A stretch of DNA of 41,765 nt from Desulfobacterales bacterium (GTDB lineage Bacteria; Desulfobacterota; Desulfobacteria; Desulfobacterales; JALSRD01). The stretch lies in NCBI GenBank assembly GCA_026984935.1, contig JALSRD010000084.1:1-41765 (forward strand). The letters are read 5' to 3'. Position numbers and translations under genes: made by a program. Under the pieces are notes generated by a model. That model had not been told where the DNA came from and did not search any database. It saw nothing but the letters and a program-made list of their open reading frames with translations. Of this stretch, positions 16,720 through 23,790 are shown piece after piece; the first letter of the stretch is position 1, and each line of letters opens with the position of its first letter.

Positions 16720-17142
16720 ATGCCTGAACTATGCCGCGTGATTGTTTGCGGGTTCGATCCAATGCTCGTCAGAGGCTACGTGAAGACCGGATACCGGGCC
16801 TTGTGGTGGCACATATCAGACGAACTGTACGAAAAATACGACGTGAAGCCGGGGGACAAGGTTTCCGGCAAGCTCCTCAAGGTATTTTACGGCAAGGACG
16901 GCAAGGCCACGCATGAACCCAACGAGCCTTTCGAATGGCAGGTTTCCAAGGAATCGGGGCTGGCCGTGATCCTGCCGTCCGACGTGATCACCAAGTACGA
17001 GCTGACCGAAACGCATTTCCTGGAACTGCTCATCGAGAAGATCAACGATCAGGAGGTTTACCCCGGTGAGGAGAAACTCAGCGAAAAATACTGGCCTGAA
17101 GAGAAGATGAAGCTGGACTTCGTGCTGGCTTACATCAAGTAG
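16720..17142 (+). CDS. Unknown protein, last gene of the CoA-transferase operon
   Basis: This 140-residue protein has AAAGGAGGT upstream of its ATG. The N-terminal half (LWWHISDELYEKYDVKPGDKVSGKLLKVF) has the look of a small beta-barrel or AbrB-like 'looping' segment with a PGDKV turn. The C-terminal half is helical and acidic (ETHFLELLIEKI, PGEEKLSEKYWPEEKM). It has no clear metal ligands, signal peptide or membrane segment. A strong hairpin follows at 17200. Function is unknown; co-transcription implies a role with the CoA-transferase. Confidence 0.65.
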   Translation: MPELCRVIVCGFDPMLVRGYVKTGYRALWWHISDELYEKYDVKPGDKVSGKLLKVFYGKDGKATHEPNEPFEWQVSKESGLAVILPSDVITKYELTETHFLELLIEKINDQEVYPGEEKLSEKYWPEEKMKLDFVLAYIK

Positions 17143-17199
17143 CGGCAAATGTGCCGCACTTTCCGGGGGCGCAGTCCACGGAAAAACGGCCCGAAACAA

Positions 17200-17232
17200 A
17201 ATCCCCCTTTCGATACAATCGAAAGGGGGATT
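17200..17232. terminator. Perfect 15-bp hairpin closing the CoA-transferase operon
   Basis: AATCCCCCTTTCGAT and ATCGAAAGGGGGATT form a perfect 15-bp stem with an ACA loop, 57 bases after the last operon gene. On the plus strand only a short T-poor tail follows; on the minus strand ATTTTGTTTC follows. Termination of the plus-strand operon is the likely role. Confidence 0.7.
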
Positions 17233-17352
17233 GCTGTTGGCGTACTTGCCATTTGTGGCGATCTGTATTAAAAGACCCATGTAAATGACCGAGCCCATAT
17301 CCATGGCGCACATAAATCCGTCGATACCGCAAACCCGAAACAGGAAACGACG

Positions 17353-18609
17353 ATGACGCAAAAAAACCGCAACGACAATCCCAAGGCCGACGACAATCCC
17401 ATGGCCGCAGAAATCAACCAGTACCCACCGCTGGCCGGACAACCGGACCATCCGGGATGGGTGACGCTTGCCCGGGTACTGCAGCAAACGGACCCTTTTT
17501 TTGAAAATATTTTATTCATGATGGGCTACGATTTTTCGTCCGACATCTATGTCATCAAGGGCGGTGACGGTCTGACCATCGTGGACCCCGGGAACGACTA
17601 CACCGCCTATATGGCGCTTTTCGATTTGGAGTACGAACCGGCCGACATCAAAAAGATCGTTTTGACCCACGGGCATCGCGACCACGCCATGGGGACGTTC
17701 GAGTTGCTGCGCTATCCCAGCATCAACCAGCGCAAGGAGGTTGAAATCGTCATCCATGAAGATGGGCCCGAAGAGTTTAAGAAGATGATCAAAGGCACCG
17801 GTTTTCCGCTGACCGAGATCAAGGGCGGCGAAAAACTGGATCTGGGCGGCACGACCTGGGAAGTGATTTTCACGCCCGGTCATACCATGGACGGCATTAC
17901 GCTTTACAATGCCGAAAAGCGGACCGCTTTCACCGGTGACACGGTGCTGCCCTTCGGCATTGCCGATATCGACAAAAACGGCGGCGGACGTCTGGATCAC
18001 CTGCTATATTCGGTCAAGGAGCTCCGCAAAAAAGACATCGCCCACATCCTGCCGGGGCACGGCGTGCCGGTGGCTTCCGCCGGCAAACGGGTCATCGAGG
18101 TGGCCTACGAGAGTGTCATGGCCAAGATCCTGAATGCCGAAGGCGAAGTCGCCTGGATGGACGGCGCACCGGCGCTGGTCCAAAAGGGCCTACTGGAAGA
18201 GGCGGCCTACTGCTGCGATAAGCACCTGGAAGGCCATCCCGACGATATGACGGCGCTGCAGCTCAAAGCTTTCTGCCTGACCGACATGGGCCGCAACGCA
18301 GAATCCCTCGTGCTGATCGATAAAATTCTGGCTCAAGACACAGACAACCCCCATGCATTGCTGGGAAAGGGCCATGCCCTGCTGGGACTGGAGCGCTATG
18401 AGGAGAGTTTAACCTATTTCGACCGCGTTCTGGCTATCGATGCCGACATCAAGGAGGCACACATATTCAAAGGCATGGCATTGTATTTTCTGGGTCGCGT
18501 GGACGAGGCCATGGATATCGAAGTTTTCAACCGCGAATTTGCGGAAAAATTCAAGGCCCAGCTGACGCGTGCAAAGTCCGGGGGGACGTCGGTGCAGGGA
18601 AGGGAATGA
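17353..18609 (+). CDS. MBL-fold hydrolase fused to TPR repeats
   Basis: This 418-residue cytoplasmic protein has a metallo-beta-lactamase domain at about 55-260 with LTHGHRDHAMG, TPGHTMDGI, FTGDTVLP and PGHGVPV, the complete set of metal ligands. It is followed by about three tetratricopeptide-type helical pairs (about 285-390, e.g. NPHALLGKGHALLGLERYEESL). The TPR half should bind a protein partner. AGGAAACG precedes the ATG. It stands alone between the CoA-transferase operon and the convergent deacetylase gene. The substrate is unknown; glyoxalase II-like thioester hydrolysis is one possibility. Confidence 0.87.
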   Translation: MTQKNRNDNPKADDNPMAAEINQYPPLAGQPDHPGWVTLARVLQQTDPFFENILFMMGYDFSSDIYVIKGGDGLTIVDPGNDYTAYMALFDLEYEPADIKKIVLTHGHRDHAMGTFELLRYPSINQRKEVEIVIHEDGPEEFKKMIKGTGFPLTEIKGGEKLDLGGTTWEVIFTPGHTMDGITLYNAEKRTAFTGDTVLPFGIADIDKNGGGRLDHLLYSVKELRKKDIAHILPGHGVPVASAGKRVIEVAYESVMAKILNAEGEVAWMDGAPALVQKGLLEEAAYCCDKHLEGHPDDMTALQLKAFCLTDMGRNAESLVLIDKILAQDTDNPHALLGKGHALLGLERYEESLTYFDRVLAIDADIKEAHIFKGMALYFLGRVDEAMDIEVFNREFAEKFKAQLTRAKSGGTSVQGRE

Positions 18610-18662
18610 ACCGCAAACCTTTGACGGCCAAAGCCCGCATGGAAAAAAAGAACGGGTAGGGG

Positions 18663-19535
18663 TCAGGACTGCAGGATTTCGATGATCGGCGGGATGACGG
18701 CCGTGGCAATGTCCGTGCGTGAACCGCCGCCCAGGACCACTTCCAGACGCCCGCCGCTGACATCTTCTGACGTCTGTTTCATAAAAACCGCGATGTCCCG
18801 GTAACAGCTTGCGCTGAGCCCCAGGCTGCCGTAATCGCCCTGGTGGGTGTCGAAGCCGAAGTACCAGAATAAAAGGTCCGGACGGAAATCTTTGACCCGC
18901 GCATCGAATGCGGTTTTAATTTTTGCGCTATAGGCCCGGTCCACATTCCGGCCATGCTCCGGCCTGCTGAAGATGTCCATGCTGCCCGGCGCCTGGATAT
19001 CGACCTTGGTGCCGTCTTTTGAGACGAAATCCATGCCGCAGCAGCAGACGTGCAGCACATCCGGGTCCTCGGAGAGCAGATCACGCGTGCCGTCACCGTG
19101 ATGGGCGTCGGTGTCCAGAATGGCGAAACGCCGGGCCCCCCGGGTTTCGCGCAGGTAGGCGATGGTGATGGCCACGTCGTTGAAACAACAGTAGCCGCCG
19201 AAGTAGTTCCGTCCGGCGTGATGTCCACCGGCGCCGATGAGCGCGAAGGCATTGTCGATCTCGCCGTCCCAGATTTTCTCCGCCGCCAGCACCACGCCGC
19301 CCACCGAATGCCAGGCCGTCGAACACAGTGGATCGGCCCGAACACCCCGGATCAGTCCGGGTGTGTGCACCTTCAGTATCCATTTCTCGTCGATGGGTGG
19401 AGATTCGAAGAGGGTCACATTCGGGCGGCAGGTGAGGTTGTCAAGGGCCTGTGGAAAGTCCTCCAGGCGGGCCCCCTGCGTCAAATAGCTGCGGCGACTG
19501 AAGCTGGGGTGATAAAAAACACCGGTGCGCTTCAT
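18663..19535 (-). CDS. Histone-deacetylase-superfamily (AcuC/AphA-like) amidohydrolase
   Basis: This 290-residue zinc-dependent deacetylase has catalytic His-His at 105-106 ([10 protein letters not shown]) and metal ligands in [11 protein letters not shown] (Asp143, His145) and GFDTHQGD (Asp229). In bacteria such proteins deacetylate proteins, such as acetyl-CoA synthetase in AcuC, or polyamines. The start codon overlaps the stop of the upstream U32 gene (ATGA), so the two are coupled. The pathway role is not evident. An acyl-lysine eraser acting on the acyl-CoA enzymes nearby is only an idea. Confidence 0.88.
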   Translation of the reverse strand: MKRTGVFYHPSFSRRSYLTQGARLEDFPQALDNLTCRPNVTLFESPPIDEKWILKVHTPGLIRGVRADPLCSTAWHSVGGVVLAAEKIWDGEIDNAFALIGAGGHHAGRNYFGGYCCFNDVAITIAYLRETRGARRFAILDTDAHHGDGTRDLLSEDPDVLHVCCCGMDFVSKDGTKVDIQAPGSMDIFSRPEHGRNVDRAYSAKIKTAFDARVKDFRPDLLFWYFGFDTHQGDYGSLGLSASCYRDIAVFMKQTSEDVSGGRLEVVLGGGSRTDIATAVIPPIIEILQS

Positions 19536-20560
19536 GAGATGTGCTTGATCTGGCCGTGCAGCTCGCGGGTCTTTTCCATGCGTACGCGGTCGCGGTCCTG
19601 GGCCAGGCGCCGGATGGAATCATTGGCAGCCACCATCTCCGGGAGGCGGGAGTCTTTGCCCTGGGTGTAGCCGTCGATCAGCACCCGGTAGGCATGGATC
19701 ATCTCGGAGATGAGGGATACCGGGTATTCACGGCCCTGCACTTTCAGTGTCTGCAGGCCCAGCTCGACATAGGCCCGCAGCTCATCGCCCCGGATGGCAT
19801 ACGCCACGTTGGGCCGGCGGCGGATGCGGTCGTTGACACGCCGGATTTCGGTCTCAGTACGTCCCCTGCGCTGCATCAGCTTCTTGCGCTGGGCTTCGGT
19901 CAGCAGGCAGAAACGGAAACAGCTGCCGCTTTTGTCCGGCCAGCCTTCGTATTCCACAATTTCGTTGCCGTCTTCGTCGTGGTAGACTTTCCGGATGTAG
20001 GAGTCGCTGGTATACTCGTGAAAGAGGCAGTTGCCGACACCCCCGATACAGCGGTTGCCGTGGATCAAAATCTCGGTCAGTACCCCGACTTTGTCGGCGT
20101 CGGCCTTGAAGGCGGCGGCCTTTGCCACGCTGTCGATTTCGGTGCTGGCAACGATCTGGGAGGCACCGGCCTGGCGATAGATTTCCATCTCGGCGGCGGT
20201 CTGAATATTGCAGCCCACGCTGGCATGAATCACCAGCTGCGGGTAGTTGCGCTGAATCAGGCGCATCAGGCCGGCGGTCTTGGCGATGATGCCCTCGACG
20301 CCGTACTGGGCCCATTTGTCTGTTTTGTTAAGGACGCGCATGAAATCTTTTTCGTCGACCTCAGCGTTCACCGCCACGCGCACCTTGCCGCCATGGCTGT
20401 CGGCAATGCGTACGGCATCCCTGATTTCACTGTCTTCCAGTTCCCAGGCACACTTGCGGCGGCTGAAACCCTTCGCCCCCACATAGACGGCATCGGCACC
20501 TGCCTCAAACACGCCCTTTACCATGGCCAGGCTGCCGCCCGGAGCCAGCAGTTCGTTCAT
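19532..20560 (-). CDS. Peptidase U32 family protein
   Basis: This 342-residue protein begins [27 protein letters not shown], the hallmark U32 TIM-barrel start. It has a central Cys-rich segment ([29 protein letters not shown]) resembling the sites that bind iron-sulfur clusters in the U32 proteins RlhA, TrhP and UbiU/UbiV. These proteins mediate oxygen-independent hydroxylation of RNA or ubiquinone precursors, and protease activity is doubtful for most of them. A strong AAGGAGGGG ribosome site precedes the ATG. It is transcribed with the deacetylase gene from a near-consensus promoter at 20608-20636. The specific substrate is unknown. Confidence 0.85.
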   Translation of the reverse strand: MNELLAPGGSLAMVKGVFEAGADAVYVGAKGFSRRKCAWELEDSEIRDAVRIADSHGGKVRVAVNAEVDEKDFMRVLNKTDKWAQYGVEGIIAKTAGLMRLIQRNYPQLVIHASVGCNIQTAAEMEIYRQAGASQIVASTEIDSVAKAAAFKADADKVGVLTEILIHGNRCIGGVGNCLFHEYTSDSYIRKVYHDEDGNEIVEYEGWPDKSGSCFRFCLLTEAQRKKLMQRRGRTETEIRRVNDRIRRRPNVAYAIRGDELRAYVELGLQTLKVQGREYPVSLISEMIHAYRVLIDGYTQGKDSRLPEMVAANDSIRRLAQDRDRVRMEKTRELHGQIKHIS

Positions 20561-20578
20561 CGGACCCCTCCTTATATA

Positions 20579-20602
20579 GCCGGTTGTAATGCCGGTTGTA
20601 AT
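20579..20602. repeat. Tandem 12-bp direct repeat in the U32 leader
   Basis: GCCGGTTGTAAT occurs twice head to tail (20579-20590 and 20591-20602). On the minus strand it lies exactly at the predicted start of transcription and just before the ribosome site of the U32 gene. It could be an operator or an RNA-binding site. Confidence 0.8.
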
Positions 20603-20607
20603 CTTAA

Positions 20608-20636
20608 ATTATGGCAAATCATTGGAAATGTGTCAA
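20608..20636 (-). promoter_or_regulatory. Near-consensus sigma70 promoter of the U32-deacetylase operon
   Basis: On the minus strand TTGACA (20636-20631) is separated by 17 bases from CATAAT (20613-20608), predicting a start near 20601. Confidence 0.7.
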
Positions 20637-20759
20637 GGATCAGGATTTCAAGGCAGGTTCCTCCCCGCCCTGCAAAATTCCTTGGGTATCCGGTGTGCAT
20701 TGTCCGGTCAAACGGCCGCAGCAAGTGCATGCCGGTTCTGCAACGGCCACACTTTTTGC

Positions 20760-20790
20760 TTGACGAATCGCCTTTCATTACCATTATTAT
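20760..20790 (+). promoter_or_regulatory. Putative sigma70 promoter of the SPL-like gene
   Basis: TTGACG (20760-20765) and TATTAT (20785-20790) are 19 bases apart. Its position between the candidate ATG at 20729 and the TTG at 20816 argues for the TTG as the true start. Confidence 0.4.
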
Positions 20791-20815
20791 AAAACTTTAT
20801 GCGAGGTTTTCAAGT

Positions 20816-21958
20816 TTGAGACTTTTTATCGATCGACAGGTCGCCGACAATCCTCTGACAGCCGAAATCCGAGCGCGCCTGAAAGTGCCCGCCGTGGTTG
20901 TCGACGGTGCGGCACAGGTCTACCGGCAGGTGAGATCGGCGTCGGATCCCATTGATGCCGGCAAGCACACACTTTTTTTGACCCGCAACCAGGGTGCCTT
21001 CGTCCGCAGCTGTCCGGGAACGCGGGAGTATATCTGTTGTGGCTACCAGATCCTGCACATCGGCACCTTCTGCACCATGGACTGCGCCTATTGTATCCTT
21101 CAGGCCTATTTTCATCCGCCCGTGTTGCAGCTTTTCGTCAACCGGCAGCAAATGCGAGCAGAGCTCGGCGGCCTGTTTGCCGCAACGGGCATTTCGCGTA
21201 TTGGCACTGGCGAATTCACAGACAGCCTGATCTGGCAGCGGTGGACCGACCTGGCCGGATGCCTGGTGACGGAATTTTCCGGCCAGCGACGAGCGGTTCT
21301 GGAGCTCAAAACCAAGACCGTTGCCATTGAAAAACTGCGGGGCCTGTCTCATAACCGCAAAACAATCATGGCCTGGTCGCTGAACACGCCACGCGTCATT
21401 GCCGCCGAAGAACGTGGTACCGCGCCCCTGGATGCGCGTCTGGCGGCAGCGCGCCAGTGCCAGGAGTGGGGCTATCCGCTTGCCTTTCATTTTGATCCCA
21501 TGCTAATATACAAAAACTGTGGCGAGGAGTACAAGCTGGTTGTCGATCAGCTTTTCAAAACGGTTTCCGCCGACCGGGTGGTGTGGATCAGCCTGGGAAC
21601 CTTTCGATTCATGCCGGCTTTGAAAGGCATCGTCGCGAAGCGCTTTTCCGGATCCAATATGATTTACGGTGAATTTATCAATGGTCTGGATGGAAAGCAG
21701 CGTTATTTCAAGCCATTGCGGATCCAACTGTACCGCGCCGTAATCGCCGCCATCCGTGCCGCAGCACCGCAGGTGACGGTTTATTTTTGCATGGAGGATG
21801 AAACTGTCTGGCGGCAGACACTGGGCTATGCCCCGGCGGAAAGGGGAGGGCTGGCGCGAATTCTGGATGAAAGCGCCATGCGGCACTGCGACCTCGACGG
21901 ACACGCCGGCGGGGACTGCCCGCCGTTGCCGCGCGCGGAAAATGTTGGGCCAAGCTAG
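20816..21958 (+). CDS. Spore-photoproduct-lyase-like radical SAM protein
   Basis: This 380-residue protein carries the radical SAM motif as Cys86-x3-Cys90-x2-Cys93 (CTMDCAYC), followed by ILQAYFHPPVLQLFVN, which is the arrangement of SplB. It also shares SplB-like GYPLAFHFDPMLIY, WISLGTFRF and YFCMEDETVW segments. B. subtilis SplB repairs the thymine dimer of spore DNA and uses Cys141 as H-atom donor. The corresponding stretch here is GTGEFTDSL, with Glu133 at the Cys position by my alignment. The TTG at 20816 is preferred because GAGG lies nine bases upstream and a promoter lies between it and the next in-frame ATG at 20729. Substrate in this organism is unknown. Confidence 0.82.
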   Translation: MRLFIDRQVADNPLTAEIRARLKVPAVVVDGAAQVYRQVRSASDPIDAGKHTLFLTRNQGAFVRSCPGTREYICCGYQILHIGTFCTMDCAYCILQAYFHPPVLQLFVNRQQMRAELGGLFAATGISRIGTGEFTDSLIWQRWTDLAGCLVTEFSGQRRAVLELKTKTVAIEKLRGLSHNRKTIMAWSLNTPRVIAAEERGTAPLDARLAAARQCQEWGYPLAFHFDPMLIYKNCGEEYKLVVDQLFKTVSADRVVWISLGTFRFMPALKGIVAKRFSGSNMIYGEFINGLDGKQRYFKPLRIQLYRAVIAAIRAAAPQVTVYFCMEDETVWRQTLGYAPAERGGLARILDESAMRHCDLDGHAGGDCPPLPRAENVGPS

Positions 21959-21975
21959 AGAAACACCTATCTAAA

Positions 21976-22659
21976 GTGGTGGAATTATTATTTTGTCGAA
22001 TCTGCCGATATACAAAGGTGCGGCAGGCTTTGATCTGCATCGTCGCGGCCGCCGGGCTGCTGGCTGCCGGCTGCAATGCGTCTTACTCCCGCCAGTGTTT
22101 TCCCGTGCTGCGTATCAATGACGGGGATACGATCACACTGGGTGACGGCCGTTTGGTGCGTTATCTGGGGATCAATGCACCGGAAATCGATCATCGTGCC
22201 CAAAAAGCGGAACCCTTTGGTTTTGCAGCCAGAAGGTATAACCGGGAGCTTTTGAAAGACAAAACCGCCTGTCTGGAATTTGATGAACAGCGCCGTGGCC
22301 GTTACGGCCGGCTGCTGGCCTATGTTTTCCTCAAAGACGGCAGATTTGTAAACCGACTCATGCTCGCAAAAGGCTATGCATATTTTCTCTTCAACGAAGC
22401 AGACCGCAGGTATCAGGAACTTCTACTGGACGCCCAGCAGACCGCCATGGCCAATGCACGCGGCCTATGGCACGACTGGCACGAAAAGCCCGGCCGCTAC
22501 GTTGGCAATCGACGGTCCAAAAGGCTGCACCTCAGGTCATGCCCTCTGGCCGCCCGCATCAGCCGCAACAACCGGGTTGATTTTAAAAGCCGCTGGCAGG
22601 CTTTCTGGCAGGGTTATGCGCCGGCCAGACAGTGCATGCAGGACCGGCTTCGAAATTAA
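21976..22659 (+). CDS. Thermonuclease-like (SNase) lipoprotein
   Basis: This 227-residue protein has a hydrophobic N-terminal segment ending in the lipobox LLAAGC (Cys33), so it is probably membrane-anchored and faces the periplasm. The SNase domain (about 40-165) has INDGDTI, RYLGINAPE with the catalytic Arg/Glu positions, and DEQRRGRYGRLLAYVF. A C-terminal segment (VGNRRSKRLHLRSCPLA to PARQC) resembles the small Cys/His tail seen in many SNase-like proteins. It should cleave DNA or RNA. The start is unsure: GTG at 21976, or GTG at 22018, which would give a more usual signal peptide length. Confidence 0.82.
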   Translation: MVELLFCRICRYTKVRQALICIVAAAGLLAAGCNASYSRQCFPVLRINDGDTITLGDGRLVRYLGINAPEIDHRAQKAEPFGFAARRYNRELLKDKTACLEFDEQRRGRYGRLLAYVFLKDGRFVNRLMLAKGYAYFLFNEADRRYQELLLDAQQTAMANARGLWHDWHEKPGRYVGNRRSKRLHLRSCPLAARISRNNRVDFKSRWQAFWQGYAPARQCMQDRLRN

Positions 22660-22740
22660 GCCGGCCTGGGCGGCATGTTTTCCCGACAGCCGTGAACCAT
22701 ACCGGCGCTGCAGCACTTAATCTTAAATACGAGCAAATAG

Positions 22741-22770
22741 TTGATAACTAGCTTAAACAACAGCTAATTA
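22741..22770 (+). promoter_or_regulatory. Putative promoter for the unknown gene at 22790
   Basis: TTGATA (22741-22746) and TAATTA (22765-22770) are 18 bases apart in an AT-rich stretch unlike the surrounding sequence. Confidence 0.35.
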
Positions 22771-22789
22771 CTTGTAGAAAACACACTTG

Positions 22790-23482
22790 ATGCCGAACAA
22801 GATGGATTCCAAAATTGATGTCATTCAGCGATTGCTGACATCCCGTGGCCATCAGCTCACATTTGTCGAAAACGGATGCCGCCTCAGCCTGAACGTCGGG
22901 GATCAAGTCAATTGCAGCATCGACTTTTACGTCTTGTTGAGCGCGCCTGATCAGGTTCGCGCAAAGCTTTCCGTTGACCAGGCGGAGCCCATTTCTGATC
23001 CGGTGTGGATGTCCGAGGTGCAGGAGGTGCTGGAAGAAGCGCTCAGAGGTGCGGCCACCGTGGAAGCTTTCAGTGAATTCGGGGTTCGGGGAAAATCACA
23101 GATCAGCTATGCGCACGTCATCATGGCTGCCACCCCGGAAACGATCATCAAACGTTTACAGGCGGCAGAGAAAGCGTTCGAAGAGATACAGAATGTGGAT
23201 TCCAGGCAGTTTCGTAAAGGTCTGGACCAGTTGAATCTGCCGCGTTCTTCCTCGGTGCGGGTGGCGCTCATGCGTATTTTCAGGGATTCCATCGATGCCC
23301 AGGATCTGCTGGTGAGTGCCGATCGTGAAGCGGATAATATTTTAAATGCCGACCAATGGCGGGTGATCAAAGAAATCCGCGCGCAAAACAAATTGCCTGC
23401 CACACACCGCATCATCGATATGCTGTGGGAAGCGGTCAGCCAGAAATTTATCGACCGTGCCCGGCACGAACTCGACAGCTGA
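22790..23482 (+). CDS. Unknown cytoplasmic protein
   Basis: This 230-residue protein has a beta-rich first third (GHQLTFVENGCRLSLNVGDQVNCSIDFYVLL) and a helical remainder (RLQAAEKAFEEIQ, RVALMRIFRDSIDAQDLL, ADNILNADQWRVIKEI). No signal peptide, membrane segment or catalytic motif is visible. The ATG at 22790 is chosen; ATG at 22802 is possible, and neither has a good ribosome site. I do not recognise the family. It stands alone between the nuclease and a repeat-containing gap. Confidence 0.65.
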   Translation: MPNKMDSKIDVIQRLLTSRGHQLTFVENGCRLSLNVGDQVNCSIDFYVLLSAPDQVRAKLSVDQAEPISDPVWMSEVQEVLEEALRGAATVEAFSEFGVRGKSQISYAHVIMAATPETIIKRLQAAEKAFEEIQNVDSRQFRKGLDQLNLPRSSSVRVALMRIFRDSIDAQDLLVSADREADNILNADQWRVIKEIRAQNKLPATHRIIDMLWEAVSQKFIDRARHELDS

Positions 23483-23790
23483 TCGCGAGATATGGATCAT
23501 CTCAAAAAGTTCCGGCAACTTTGCACCAATCCCGCCATCGGCGGGACTGCGCGCCGGTGTTCAGCCTTCGGCGTCATCCGGTCGCCCGCCTGAATTTCAA
23601 GAACCTTTTGTCGCTACGCTCCTCACCAGCTTGATCCCACCAACGGCGGGAATAACGCCGGTCGCCGACCGGATGGCTTTTATCCCCGGAGGTACCATGT
23701 CGCTGCATCGAAACACGCCCGGCACTCTTTGGCAACCCGATGCCAAAGGTTTTTGAAAAAATACCTAGATGTCCCGTATCGCGATGTTTT
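23483..23790. other. 308-base gap with related hairpins, no gene seen
   Basis: Two similar hairpins, TCCCGCC-ATC-GGCGGGA (23530-23546) and TCCCACC-AAC-GGCGGGA (23635-23651), lie 105 bases apart. A 9-bp inverted pair ATCCGGTCG/CGACCGGAT (23576-23584 and 23666-23674) brackets the second one. The frames across it are low-quality. It may be a copy of a non-coding dispersed repeat. Confidence 0.6.

Noticed and set aside
17200-17232. 15-bp perfect inverted repeat considered as an IS end or regulatory site
   Set aside because: Single copy, three-base loop, right after an operon; a transcription terminator is the simpler reading.
19541-20810. Very long plus-strand open frame running into the SPL-like gene
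   Set aside because: It is antisense to the U32 gene, whose motifs, ribosome site and promoter are convincing. The radical SAM protein homology begins only at about 20816.
23457-23756. 99-codon frame in the gene-free gap
   Set aside because: Low-complexity Pro/Ser/Ala sequence that tracks the inverted repeats, with its start inside the previous gene.
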